DNA of 64,000 nt from Lentzea aerocolonigenes (GTDB lineage Bacteria > Actinomycetota > Actinomycetes > Mycobacteriales > Pseudonocardiaceae). Each line of letters starts with the position of its first letter. Within the stretch, counting starts at the first letter, position 1. The notes beneath the pieces were generated by a model that was given only the letters and a program-made list of their open reading frames with translations, made no database searches and was not told the origin of the DNA. A program made the position numbers and the translations under genes. Below, piece after piece: positions 52,070 through 61,130 of this stretch. Location: assembly GCF_000974445.1 (NCBI RefSeq), contig NZ_BBOJ01000034.1, positions 26,568 to 90,567 on the forward strand, written 5' to 3'.

Positions 52070-53040
52070 CGGCACAGCCGATCACCGGGCAGCGTGCCCT
52101 CGTCACCGGTGGTGCGGGCACGATCGGCTCCTCGGTGGTGGACCAGCTCGTCGAGGCCGGTGCGGCCGAGGTCGTCGTGCTGGACAACTTCGTGCGCGGC
52201 CGCCGCGAGAACCTGGCTTCCGCCCTGAAGTCCGGTGTCGTCCGCATCGTCGAGGGCGACATCAACGACAAGGCGCTCGTCCGTGAGCTGACCGAGGGCG
52301 TGGACCTCGTCTTCCACCTCGCCGCCATCCGCATCACCCAGTGCGCCGAGGAACCGCGCCTCGCGCTGGAGTGTCTGGTCGACGGCACGTTCACGATCCT
52401 GGAGGCCGCCGCGGCCGCCGGCGTGAAGAAGGTCATCGCGTCGTCGTCGGCCTCGGTCTACGGCCTCGCGGAGTCGTTCCCGACCAACGAACGGCACCAC
52501 CCGTACAACAACGACACCTTCTACGGCGCCGCGAAGGCGTTCAACGAGGGAATGCTGCGCAGCTTCAAGGCCATGTACGACCTCGACTACGTGGCACTGC
52601 GCTACTTCAACGTGTACGGCCCGCGGATGGACGTCCACGGCCTGTACACCGAGGTGCTCATCCGCTGGATGGAGCGCATCGTCGACGGCAAGTCCCCGCT
52701 GATCTTCGGTGACGGCGCGCAGACGATGGACTTCGTGCACGTGCACGACATCGCCCGCGCGAACATCCTCGCGGCTCAGTCGCCGGTCACGGACACGGTG
52801 TACAACATCGCGTCCTCGAAGGAGACCTCGCTCAAGGAGCTCGCCCTCGCGTTGCTCGCCGCGATGGACTCCGACCTGCCGCTGGAGCACGGCCCCGAGC
52901 GCAAGGTGAACGGCGTGACGCGCCGGCTCGCCGACATCAGCGCCGCGGCCAAGGACCTCGGGTGGAAGCCCGAGATCGAGATGGACGGCGGGCTGCGCGA
53001 CCTGGTCGCGTGGTGGCGCGCCGAGAAGCAGAACGCGTAG
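52066..53040 (+). CDS. NAD-dependent epimerase/dehydratase (UDP-sugar)
   Basis: 324 residues with GGAGTIGSSVV Rossmann start, HLAAIRITQCAEEP, SSSASVYG and YGAAKAFNE (YxxxK catalytic pair), and the RYFNVYGPRMD substrate loop, all in extended-SDR order. It would interconvert or dehydrate a nucleotide sugar, such as a UDP-GlcNAc C4 epimerase; the exact product is not decidable. ATGA overlap with the upstream oxidoreductase. A 209-base hairpin-rich gap follows. Confidence 0.93.
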   Translation: MTAQPITGQRALVTGGAGTIGSSVVDQLVEAGAAEVVVLDNFVRGRRENLASALKSGVVRIVEGDINDKALVRELTEGVDLVFHLAAIRITQCAEEPRLALECLVDGTFTILEAAAAAGVKKVIASSSASVYGLAESFPTNERHHPYNNDTFYGAAKAFNEGMLRSFKAMYDLDYVALRYFNVYGPRMDVHGLYTEVLIRWMERIVDGKSPLIFGDGAQTMDFVHVHDIARANILAAQSPVTDTVYNIASSKETSLKELALALLAAMDSDLPLEHGPERKVNGVTRRLADISAAAKDLGWKPEIEMDGGLRDLVAWWRAEKQNA

Positions 53041-53249
53041 CACCAGGCTGGTCGCGGGTCTCACGCCCGCGTCCGCAGAAGTCGCGACCGCGGGTCTGGC
53101 ACCCGCGGTCGCACCGCACCAAGATGCGGCCCGCCCGCATCCCAGAAGCCGCGGCTGCGGCGCCGCCGGACACCCCCAGGCCGGACGGCGCCGCGGCCGC
53201 ACCCTCTCAGCACGAACGTTCGTCCCACCAGACCGAAGAGGTAGCGCAA
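53041..53249. other. Intercistronic region with tandem strong hairpins
   Basis: Between the epimerase stop and the aminotransferase start. A perfect hairpin GCGACCGCGGGT/ACCCGCGGTCGC (53084-53095, 53101-53112) and a second, GCGGCGCCG.../...CGGCGCCGC (about 53157-53194), are preceded by a third, weaker GCGGGT/GCCCGC pair. They may act as an attenuator or a partial terminator that sets the ratio of downstream genes. Confidence 0.6.
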
Positions 53250-54386
53250 GTGATTCCGGTTATGCGGCCGTTGCTCGGCGAAGAAGAAGCCCTCGCCGCC
53301 GCCGAGGCCGTGCGGTCCGGGTGGGTGGCGCAGGGCCCGCGGGTCCGCGAGTTCGAGGAAGCGTTCGCCGCGTCGGTCGGAGCCCGGCACGGCGTCGCCG
53401 TCTCCTCCTGCACCACGGGCCTGCACCTCGCCGTGCACCTGCTCGGTGTCGGGCCCGGCGACGAGGTCGTCGTGCCGTCGCTGTCGTTCATCGCGACCGC
53501 CAACGCCGTGCGCTACACCGGTGCGACGCCGGTGTTCGCCGACGTCGACGCCACCACCGGCAACCTCAGCGCGTCCACTGTGGAACCGGTCCTCACCGGC
53601 AGGACCCGCGCGGTCATGGTCGTGCACCAGGCCGGCGTGCCCGCCGACGTCGACGAGCTCAAAGCTCTCTGCGAGCCCAGGGGCATCGCCGTCATCGAGG
53701 ACGCGGCCTGCGCGGCCGGCTCCACCTACAAGGGCAAGCCGGTCGGCACCAACGCACTCCTCGCCGCCTGGTCGTTCCACCCGCGCAAGCTCCTCACCAC
53801 CGGTGAGGGCGGCATGGTCACAACGGACGACGCCGACTGGGCCGTTCGGCTCAAGCGGTTGCGGGAACACGGGATGAGCGTGTCCGCGGCCGATCGGCAC
53901 CACGGCAACACCGCCGTGATCGAGCAGTACCTGGAGACCGCGTTCAACTACCGGATGACCGACATCCAGGCCGCCGTCGGCCTGGTGCAGCTGTCCAAAC
54001 TGGACGCGATCATCGCTCGTCGCCGTGAGTTGGCCGCGCGCTACCACGAGTTGCTGGAAGGCACCGGCGTCACCGCCGTCCGCGACCCGGAGTACGGCAC
54101 GACCAACTACCAGTCGTTCTGGGTCTGGCTGCCGGAAGGCGCGCCGGACCGTCAGGAAGTCCTTGCGGGCCTTGCCGAACGCGGAGTCTCGGCACGGCGC
54201 GGGATCATGGCGTCACACCTCGAACCCGCCTACGAGGGTCACCCCAGCGCTGCACTGCCGGTGACGGAGGCCTTCACGGCCCGGACGCTGATCCTCCCGC
54301 TGTTCCACGACATGACCGAGTCCGAACAGGACCAGGTCGTGTCGGCGCTGTCGGCGGCGCTCACCGCAGGGCGCGTGCCGGCCTGA
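53250..54386 (+). CDS. DegT/DnrJ/EryC1 aminotransferase 1
   Basis: 378 residues from GTG 53250 (GAGG upstream). PLP fold type I: VSSCTTGLHLAVHLLG, PSLSFIATANAVRYTGATPVF, VIEDAACAAGS, and the Schiff-base lysine in SFHPRKLLTTGEGG (about Lys179). These enzymes aminate keto sugar nucleotides. This copy probably acts with the Gfo/Idh oxidoreductase and epimerase in making an amino sugar. A 228-base region with a candidate promoter follows. Confidence 0.93.
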   Translation: MIPVMRPLLGEEEALAAAEAVRSGWVAQGPRVREFEEAFAASVGARHGVAVSSCTTGLHLAVHLLGVGPGDEVVVPSLSFIATANAVRYTGATPVFADVDATTGNLSASTVEPVLTGRTRAVMVVHQAGVPADVDELKALCEPRGIAVIEDAACAAGSTYKGKPVGTNALLAAWSFHPRKLLTTGEGGMVTTDDADWAVRLKRLREHGMSVSAADRHHGNTAVIEQYLETAFNYRMTDIQAAVGLVQLSKLDAIIARRRELAARYHELLEGTGVTAVRDPEYGTTNYQSFWVWLPEGAPDRQEVLAGLAERGVSARRGIMASHLEPAYEGHPSAALPVTEAFTARTLILPLFHDMTESEQDQVVSALSAALTAGRVPA

Positions 54387-54614
54387 TGTACGACAGCGCT
54401 CGAAAGTGAGCAGTGTCAGCGTTGTCGGGAACTCTCCACACACCTCATCTGACCGTACGTGGTTGAAAGATAAAGATTCGGGTTGTACCGGAACATTTTT
54501 GTGTTGACACGTAACAGTTCCAACGAGATCGCCGACGTTCGGAGTAGCAGCCCTGTGCTGTCCAGCGTAGTGCGCGGATCACACACGGTAACTCCGTCCG
54601 AGAGGTGAAAACCA
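54387..54614. promoter_or_regulatory. Promoter region before the giant secreted protein
   Basis: 228 bases without a gene, of lower GC, including a TTGACA box (54504-54509) and a TGTT/AACA inverted pair (54503-54517). No good -10 box follows at 17 bases, so the promoter assignment is weak. AGAGG lies before the ATG at 54615. The region suggests that the giant gene has its own transcription start. Confidence 0.45.
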
Positions 54615-57600
54615 ATGGTGGCTCAGCAGTCGCGTCTCGTGCGGGTGCTTGTGATCACAGCGTTAGTCGCATCAACGTTGTTCGTACTAGGAGTCTTCAA
54701 CGCACCGAACGCGCACGCCGCACCATGTGACTTCCCGGTCACCAACAAGGTCGCGTGTGAGAACACGCAGCCCGGTGCGGACAACTGGCAGGCGCAGTAC
54801 CGGGACGACGCGATCCTCGGGTACACAACGGACATCAGCTACAACGTCGGCCAGACCGTCAGCTTCAAGATGCTGACGTCCGCGTCGTCGTACAAGCTCG
54901 ACATCTACCGGATGGGTTGGTACGGCGGCAAGGGTGCCCGGTACATGGGCACGGTCAACCGGAACACCCCGCAGAACCAGCCACCATGTCTGCGGGACGG
55001 GCCGACCGCGCTCATCGACTGCGGCAACTGGGCCGTTTCGGTCACCTGGAACATTCCGTCCAACGCCGTGTCCGGCATCTACTACGTGCGCATGACGCGC
55101 AACGACACCGGTGCCGAGAACGAGATGGCGTTCGTCGTCCGCGACGACAGCTCCCAGTCGAAGATCTTCTTCCAGACCTCCGACGCCACCTGGGTCGCCT
55201 ACAACCGCTACGGCGGCAACAGCCTCTACTTCGGTGACGGCCCCGGCCAGGGCGGCAGCTCGTACAAGGTCAGCTACAACCGCCCGTACACCGGCGGCGA
55301 CGGCGACGAGAACTTCATCTTCAACGCCGAGTACCCGATGCTGAGGTTCCTGGAGCGCAACGGGTACGACCTGAGCTACACGACCGATGTGGACTCGGCG
55401 CGCCGCGGCAACCTGATCAAGAACCACAAGGTGTTCATGGCGGTCGGCCACGACGAGTACTGGTCGAACGAGCAGATGGCGAACGTGATGGCCGCCCGTG
55501 ACGCGGGCGTGCACATGGCGTTCCTCACCGGCAACGAGATCTTCTGGAAGACCAAGTGGGAGAAGAGCATCGACTCCTCCCAGACGGACTGGCGCACGAT
55601 CTCCTGCTTCAAGGAGACCAAGGGCACCCAGAACGACGGCACGAACACCTGGACCGGCACGTGGCGCGACCCGCGTTACAGCCCGCCGCAGGACGGTGGC
55701 AGGCCGGAGAACGCGTTGCTGGGCAACATGTTCACCGTCAACGGTCGTCGTGAAGACGCGCTGAAGGTGCCGGCCGAGTACGGCAAGATGCGGCTCTGGC
55801 GCAACACCGACCTGCAGAGCATGACCTCCGGCAGCACGTACACGTTCCAGCCCGGCACGCTGGGCTACGAGTGGAACACCGTGTACGACAACGGCTTCCA
55901 GCCCGCCGGTGTCGCGCAGATGTCGCGCACGACCGTGAACCTCGAGGGCTACTACGGCCTGAAGAACTACGGCGACGAGTACGGCGGCGGCCCCGAGACG
56001 CACGCGATCACCTACTACCGCGCGCCTTCCGGTGCGCTGGTGTTCGGCGCCGGCACGGTGCAGTGGGCGTGGGGCGTGGACGACGAACACGCGTTCCTCA
56101 CCAACACGCCGACGTCGGACAAGCGGATCAAGCAGGCGACGGTCAACTTCCTCGCGGACATGGGCGTGCAGCCCTACCAGCTGTGGGGAGCGGACCAGCT
56201 CGTCATCTCCGGCGCCATCAACGACAACGCCGCACCCGGCGTGCAGATCACGAACCTGCCGTCGCAGTCGACGGTCGGGCAGCCGTACACGTTCAGCGGC
56301 ACCGTGATCGACGCCGCGGGCAAGGTCGCGGGCGTCGAGGTGTCCACCGACGGCGGCACCCGCTGGCACTACGCCACCTGGCAGGCGGGCCAGACGACGT
56401 GGAGCTACACCTACACGCCGTCGCAGTCCGGCGCCGCTGCCCTGCGGGTCCGCGCCGTCGACGACTCGCTGAACCTGTCCACCCCGGTGCAGGCCTCGCC
56501 GAACGTGGCCGCCCGCACCTGTCCGTGCGGCATGTTCTCCGGCCAGGAGGTCCCGAAGGTCACCTCCGCCGACGACGCCTCGCAGCTCGAGCTCGGGGTG
56601 AAGTGGAAGGCCGCGAGCAACGGCTACGTCCGTGGCGTGAAGTTCTACAAGGGCACGGGCAACACCGGCACGCACACCGGTTCGCTCTGGTCCGCCAACG
56701 GTGACCTGCTCGCCACCGGCACGTTCACCAACGAGTCGCCGACGGGCTGGCAGACGCTGCTCTTCCCGTCGCCGATCGCGGTGACCGGCAACACGACCTA
56801 CATCGTGTCGTACTACACGCCGACCGGGCACTTCGCGTACGACTCCGGCGGGTTCTACGACCAGCAGGCGTACATGGAGCCCGTCACCGGCTTGAAGTCC
56901 GGTGTGGACGGACCGAACGGCGTGTTCCGCTTCGGCGCCGGCTTCCCGAACAGCACGTTCGACAACACCAACTACTGGGTCGACGTGGTGTGGGCGCAGG
57001 ACCCCGGTCCCGACACCCGCGCGCCGATCCAGACCGCGATGTCCCCGGTGTCCAACGCCGGTTCGGTCGCGCTCAACACCACGGTGTCCGGCACGTTCGA
57101 CGAGAACGTCACGCTGAACTCGGCCGTCGTCACGGTGACCGGCCCGTCCGGCGCGGTGACCGGCACGAAGTCGCTGTCGGCCGACGCCCGCACGGTGACG
57201 TTCACGCCGTCGGCACCACTGGCGGCCGCGACGTCCTACACGGTCACGATGAAGGCCGCGGACGCGTCGAACAACATGTCGTCGCAGTCGAACTGGACGT
57301 TCACGACCGGCTCGCCGCGCCCCGCGGCCTGCCCGTGCACGATCTGGGACGACTTCGCGGCACCGGCGGTGATCGACGCCGGTGACAACACCGCGGTCGA
57401 GCTCGGCACCAAGGTCCGTTTCGACGGCAAGGGCGAGGTGCTCGGCGTCCGCTTCTACAAGGGCACCGGCAACACCGGCACGCACATCGGCTCGCTGTGG
57501 ACCTCGTCCGGCCAGCTGCTGGCTCAGGGCACGTTCAGCGCCGAGACCACGTCCGGCTGGCAGAAGCTGATGTTCAACTCGCCGGTGGCGGTGCAGGCGA

Positions 57601-59396
57601 ACACGACCTACGTCGTGTCGTACTACGCCCCGAACGGCCGGTACTCCGTCAGCTCCGGCTACTTCAACGGCCAGGGCGCGGACTACCAGTCGCTGCACGC
57701 GCTCGCGAACGGTGTCGACGGCGGCAACGGCGTCTACCGCTACGGCAGCGGCGGCGGGTTCCCGAACTCGTCGTACAACGCCACGAACTACTGGGTCGAC
57801 GCCATCTACCGCAACGGTCTCAACGGCGACACCACGCCGCCGTCGCTGACGAACCGCACGCCGGCCGTCGACGCGACGAACGTGGGCCTGCAGACCACGC
57901 TGACGGCGACGTTCAACGAACCGGTCGACCCCGCGTCGGCACAGATCTGGCTGACGGACCCCAAGGGCGCCAAGCTCTCCGGCTCGGTGTCGCTGTCCGC
58001 CGACCAGAAGACGGTCACGTGGACGCCGTCCGGCAAGCTCGTCGCCGGCACGCGGTACCAGGCGCACGTGGGCATCGCGGACGTCAACGGCATCGCGATG
58101 CCGACACCCGCGGAGTGGGGCTTCACGACCACGACCACGCCGACCTGTCCGTGTTCGCTGTTCAGCACGGCGACGGTGCCGACGGTGACGTCGTCCGACG
58201 ACGCCGGCGCGTACGAGCTCGGTGTGCGGTTCAGCCCGTCGCAGTCCGGCCAGATCACCGGTGTCCGCTTCTACAAGGGCGCGGGCAACACCGGCACGCA
58301 CACGGGTTCGCTGTGGAGCGCCTCCGGTCAGCGTCTCGCGACCGGCACGTTCGGCAACGAGACCGCGAGCGGCTGGCAGACGCTGACGTTCTCGCAGCCG
58401 GTGATCGTCAGCGCCGGGCAGACCTACACCGCGTCGTACACGACCACCACCGGCCACTACGCGGTGAACGGCGGGTACTTCTCGACCGGCGGGGTGAACT
58501 CGCCGCCGCTGACGGCACCGCAGGACCAGAACGGCGTGTTCGTTCCTGGCACTGGGTTCCCGACGATGACGTACGGCTCCGGCAACTACTGGGTCGACGT
58601 CGTCTACCAGCCGAACGCGGACAACACCGCGCCGGTGGCGCAGTCGCACACGCCGCTGTCCGGTGCGTCCGAAGTGGACCTGACCTCGACGATCACCGTG
58701 TCGTTCGACGAGGCGGTCGACCTGAGCACGGCGCAGTTCTCGGTCACCGACCCCGGTGGCGCGAAGATCGGTGGCACGCTGGCGCTCTCGCCGGACGGCA
58801 GGATGGTCACCTTCACGCCTGCCGCGAGGTTCGCAGCGTCCACTGTGTACTCGGTGAGCGCGAAGATCGGTGACACGTTCGGCAACGTCATGGCGAACCC
58901 GGTCACGTGGTCGTTCACCTCGGCGACGACGCAGACCTGTCCGTGCTCGTTGTTCAGCGCGGCGACGGTGCCTTCCGTCACCTCGGCTGACGACGCCGGA
59001 GCGTACGAGCTGGGCGTGAAGTTCACGTCCACGGCGAACGGCCAGATCACCGGTGTGAAGTTCTACAAGGGCGCCGGCAACACCGGCACCCACACCGGAT
59101 CGCTCTGGTCCGCGGACGGCACCCGCCTGGCGACCGGCACGTTCTCGAACGAGACCGAGTCGGGCTGGCAGACGCTGACGTTCTCGTCGCCGGTGTCGAT
59201 CACGGCGGGAACCACGTACGTGGCGTCCTACACGACCACCACGGGTCACTACGCCGTGAACTCCGGCTACTTCGGTTCGGTGACCTCGCCGCCGCTCGCC
59301 GCCTCGGCGTCGGCCGGTGTGTTCACCGGCGGGTCCGGGTTCCCGACCTCGACCTACAACGGTGGCAACTACTGGGTGGACGTGGTGTTCCAGTGA
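54615..59396 (+). CDS. Giant secreted protein: dimethylformamidase-like domain plus DUF4082 repeats
   Basis: 1593 residues. A signal peptide ends near AHA (36). Residues about 45-530 resemble the N,N-dimethylformamidase large-subunit family, including YTTDVDSARRGN, GHDEYWS and LTGNEIFWK. A short Ig-like domain (about 540-625) follows, then four DUF4082 modules (about 635-795, 905-1067, 1177-1334, 1441-1593), each starting with a CPC motif and containing FYKGxGNTGTH, alternating with three bacterial Ig-like domains. No sorting signal or membrane anchor is seen. It probably acts outside the cell, on or in the glycan made by its neighbours. Confidence 0.9.
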   Translation: MVAQQSRLVRVLVITALVASTLFVLGVFNAPNAHAAPCDFPVTNKVACENTQPGADNWQAQYRDDAILGYTTDISYNVGQTVSFKMLTSASSYKLDIYRMGWYGGKGARYMGTVNRNTPQNQPPCLRDGPTALIDCGNWAVSVTWNIPSNAVSGIYYVRMTRNDTGAENEMAFVVRDDSSQSKIFFQTSDATWVAYNRYGGNSLYFGDGPGQGGSSYKVSYNRPYTGGDGDENFIFNAEYPMLRFLERNGYDLSYTTDVDSARRGNLIKNHKVFMAVGHDEYWSNEQMANVMAARDAGVHMAFLTGNEIFWKTKWEKSIDSSQTDWRTISCFKETKGTQNDGTNTWTGTWRDPRYSPPQDGGRPENALLGNMFTVNGRREDALKVPAEYGKMRLWRNTDLQSMTSGSTYTFQPGTLGYEWNTVYDNGFQPAGVAQMSRTTVNLEGYYGLKNYGDEYGGGPETHAITYYRAPSGALVFGAGTVQWAWGVDDEHAFLTNTPTSDKRIKQATVNFLADMGVQPYQLWGADQLVISGAINDNAAPGVQITNLPSQSTVGQPYTFSGTVIDAAGKVAGVEVSTDGGTRWHYATWQAGQTTWSYTYTPSQSGAAALRVRAVDDSLNLSTPVQASPNVAARTCPCGMFSGQEVPKVTSADDASQLELGVKWKAASNGYVRGVKFYKGTGNTGTHTGSLWSANGDLLATGTFTNESPTGWQTLLFPSPIAVTGNTTYIVSYYTPTGHFAYDSGGFYDQQAYMEPVTGLKSGVDGPNGVFRFGAGFPNSTFDNTNYWVDVVWAQDPGPDTRAPIQTAMSPVSNAGSVALNTTVSGTFDENVTLNSAVVTVTGPSGAVTGTKSLSADARTVTFTPSAPLAAATSYTVTMKAADASNNMSSQSNWTFTTGSPRPAACPCTIWDDFAAPAVIDAGDNTAVELGTKVRFDGKGEVLGVRFYKGTGNTGTHIGSLWTSSGQLLAQGTFSAETTSGWQKLMFNSPVAVQANTTYVVSYYAPNGRYSVSSGYFNGQGADYQSLHALANGVDGGNGVYRYGSGGGFPNSSYNATNYWVDAIYRNGLNGDTTPPSLTNRTPAVDATNVGLQTTLTATFNEPVDPASAQIWLTDPKGAKLSGSVSLSADQKTVTWTPSGKLVAGTRYQAHVGIADVNGIAMPTPAEWGFTTTTTPTCPCSLFSTATVPTVTSSDDAGAYELGVRFSPSQSGQITGVRFYKGAGNTGTHTGSLWSASGQRLATGTFGNETASGWQTLTFSQPVIVSAGQTYTASYTTTTGHYAVNGGYFSTGGVNSPPLTAPQDQNGVFVPGTGFPTMTYGSGNYWVDVVYQPNADNTAPVAQSHTPLSGASEVDLTSTITVSFDEAVDLSTAQFSVTDPGGAKIGGTLALSPDGRMVTFTPAARFAASTVYSVSAKIGDTFGNVMANPVTWSFTSATTQTCPCSLFSAATVPSVTSADDAGAYELGVKFTSTANGQITGVKFYKGAGNTGTHTGSLWSADGTRLATGTFSNETESGWQTLTFSSPVSITAGTTYVASYTTTTGHYAVNSGYFGSVTSPPLAASASAGVFTGGSGFPTSTYNGGNYWVDVVFQ
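56517..59393 (+). repeat. Four DUF4082 modules separated by three Ig-like domains
   Basis: Modules begin near 56517, 57331, 58146 and 58938. Modules 3 and 4 are most alike (TCPCSLFS, SDDAGAYELGV in both) and keep long matching DNA segments, which suggests a recent duplication or gene conversion. Confidence 0.85.
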
Positions 59397-59403
59397 TACC
59401 GCT

Positions 59404-60051
59404 GTGACTGCACGACCACTGCTGTTCATCGGGGCAGGTGGACTCGCTCGCGAGGTGATCGCGGCGGTCCGCCTCCTCCCGGAGCTCTGGAACCCGATCG
59501 GGGCTCTGGACGACTCCACCGCCCTGCACGGCACCCTGATCGACGGGGTGCCCGTGCTGGGCGGGCTCGACCAGATCGACCAACATCCGGACGCGGCCGT
59601 CGTGGCGTGCATCGCCAACGCGCGACGGCCGTTGTCCCGCCTCTCGCTGGTGTCGCGACTCGACCTGCCGGAGCAGCGGTGGGCGACGATCGTGCACCCG
59701 GCGGCCGTGACCTCCGGCGCGACGCTGGGCTGCGGCACGGTTCTTCTCGCGGGTGTCGTGATCACGACCCCGCTTTCCGTTGGCCGGCACGTGGTGGCCA
59801 TGCCCCACGTGCTGATCACTCACGACGACGTCGTTTCTGACGGCGTGACTTTCGCCGGCCGTGCCTCGCTCGGGGGTTCGGTGCACGTCGGGGAATCCGC
59901 GTACCTGGGACAGGGAGCCATGGTGCGCGAGGGTGTGAAGATCGGTTCCGGTGCGGTGGTTGGCATGGGAGCCGTTGTCCTGCGGGATGTTCCGGCAGGA
60001 GAGACGTGGGCCGGCGTGCCGGCCCGCCCGTTGCGTGGGGAGAGCGCGTGA
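59404..60051 (+). CDS. PglD/NeuD-like sugar O/N-acetyltransferase
   Basis: 215 residues from GTG 59404. The N-terminal Rossmann half (LLFIGAGGLAREVIAA) and C-terminal left-handed beta-helix hexapeptide repeats (SGATLGCGTVLLAGVVITT, VHVGESAYLGQGAMVREGV), with a HDD catalytic-type His region, are the PglD/NeuD architecture. Such enzymes acetylate amino sugar nucleotides in glycan pathways. The stop overlaps the next GTG (GTGA). It follows the giant gene by 7 bases. Confidence 0.92.
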   Translation: MTARPLLFIGAGGLAREVIAAVRLLPELWNPIGALDDSTALHGTLIDGVPVLGGLDQIDQHPDAAVVACIANARRPLSRLSLVSRLDLPEQRWATIVHPAAVTSGATLGCGTVLLAGVVITTPLSVGRHVVAMPHVLITHDDVVSDGVTFAGRASLGGSVHVGESAYLGQGAMVREGVKIGSGAVVGMGAVVLRDVPAGETWAGVPARPLRGESA

Positions 60052-61130
60052 TCGAGATTCCGCTGGTGGACCTGCGTGCCCAGCACGAACAGGTGGCCGA
60101 CGAGGTGGCCGACGGTTGGGCAGAGGTGCTCAAGACGACAGCCTTCATCAACGGCCCGCAGGTTGCCCGCTTCGAGTCGGAGTTCGCTGCCTACCAGGAA
60201 GTTCCGCACGCCATCGGTGTCGGCAACGGCACCGACGCGATCGAGCTCGCGCTGCGTGCGCTGGGCGTCGGCCACGGTGACGAGGTCGTCCTGCCCGCCA
60301 ACACGTTCATCGCCACGGCCGAAGCCGTCGCCCGCTGCGGCGCGACGCCGGTGCTCGTGGACTGCGTCGACGACACGCTGCTGATCGACCACTCGCAGGT
60401 GTCCTCTGTGGTCACTTCCCGCACCAAGGCCGTTGTGCCGGTGCACCTGTACGGCCAGGCCGCGCCGGTCGAGCTGCTGCCCGCCGGCCTCCCGGTCGTC
60501 GAGGACGCCGCCCAGGCCCAGGGCGCACGCCGCAACGGTGTCGCCGTCGGCGGCCTCGGCGTCGCCGCCGCCACCTCGTTCTACCCCGGCAAGAACCTCG
60601 GCGCGTACGGCGACGGCGGCGCGGTGCTCACCACGTCGGACGCCATCGCCGAGTCGGTGAAGCTGCTGCGCGAGCACGGGTCGCCGCGCAAGTACGAGCA
60701 CCCGGTGCTCGGGTTCAACAGCCGCCTCGACACGCTCCAGGCCGTGGTGCTGTCCGCGAAGCTGCGCCGGCTGGAGGGCTGGAACCAGGCGCGCCGTCTC
60801 GCTGCACAGCGCTACACCGAGATGCTCGCCGACGTCGAACGCGTGCGGGTGCCGGTCGTGTTGGACGGCAACCTACCGGTGTGGCACCTGTACGTAGTGC
60901 GCGTGCCGGACCGCGACCGCGTGCTTTCTGCTCTGCACGCCGCCGGGATCGGTGCCGGCATCCACTACCCGACGCCGCTGCACAAGACCGGCGCGTTCGC
61001 TTCGCTGGACGGCGCGTTCCCGGTCGCCGAGTCGTCGGCCGCGGAGCTGTTGTCGCTACCGTTGTTCCCGGAGATCACCGAGTCGCAGCAGGCTCGGGTC
61101 GTTGAAGCGCTGACGGAGGCATTGCGATGA
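60048..61130 (+). CDS. DegT/DnrJ/EryC1 aminotransferase 2 (WbpE-like)
   Basis: 360 residues from GTG 60048. IPLVDLRAQH start, GNGTDAIELALRALG, PANTFIATAEAVARCGATPVL, VVEDAAQAQGA, and the PLP lysine in FYPGKNLGAYGDGGA (about Lys182) place it with WbpE/FdtB/QdtB-type sugar aminotransferases. It sits between two acetyltransferases, which fits amination followed by N-acetylation. Overlaps both neighbours by four bases. Confidence 0.94.
   Translation: MIEIPLVDLRAQHEQVADEVADGWAEVLKTTAFINGPQVARFESEFAAYQEVPHAIGVGNGTDAIELALRALGVGHGDEVVLPANTFIATAEAVARCGATPVLVDCVDDTLLIDHSQVSSVVTSRTKAVVPVHLYGQAAPVELLPAGLPVVEDAAQAQGARRNGVAVGGLGVAAATSFYPGKNLGAYGDGGAVLTTSDAIAESVKLLREHGSPRKYEHPVLGFNSRLDTLQAVVLSAKLRRLEGWNQARRLAAQRYTEMLADVERVRVPVVLDGNLPVWHLYVVRVPDRDRVLSALHAAGIGAGIHYPTPLHKTGAFASLDGAFPVAESSAAELLSLPLFPEITESQQARVVEALTEALR

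Noticed and set aside
56517..59393. Repeats considered as a CRISPR or other short-repeat array
   Set aside because: The units are long, in frame and coding (DUF4082 and Ig-like domains), with no uniform short repeats or spacers.
54687..59819. 1700-codon antisense frame opposite the giant secreted protein
   Set aside because: Composition is Val/Arg/His-rich without motifs; the plus-strand frame has a signal peptide and clear repeated domains.
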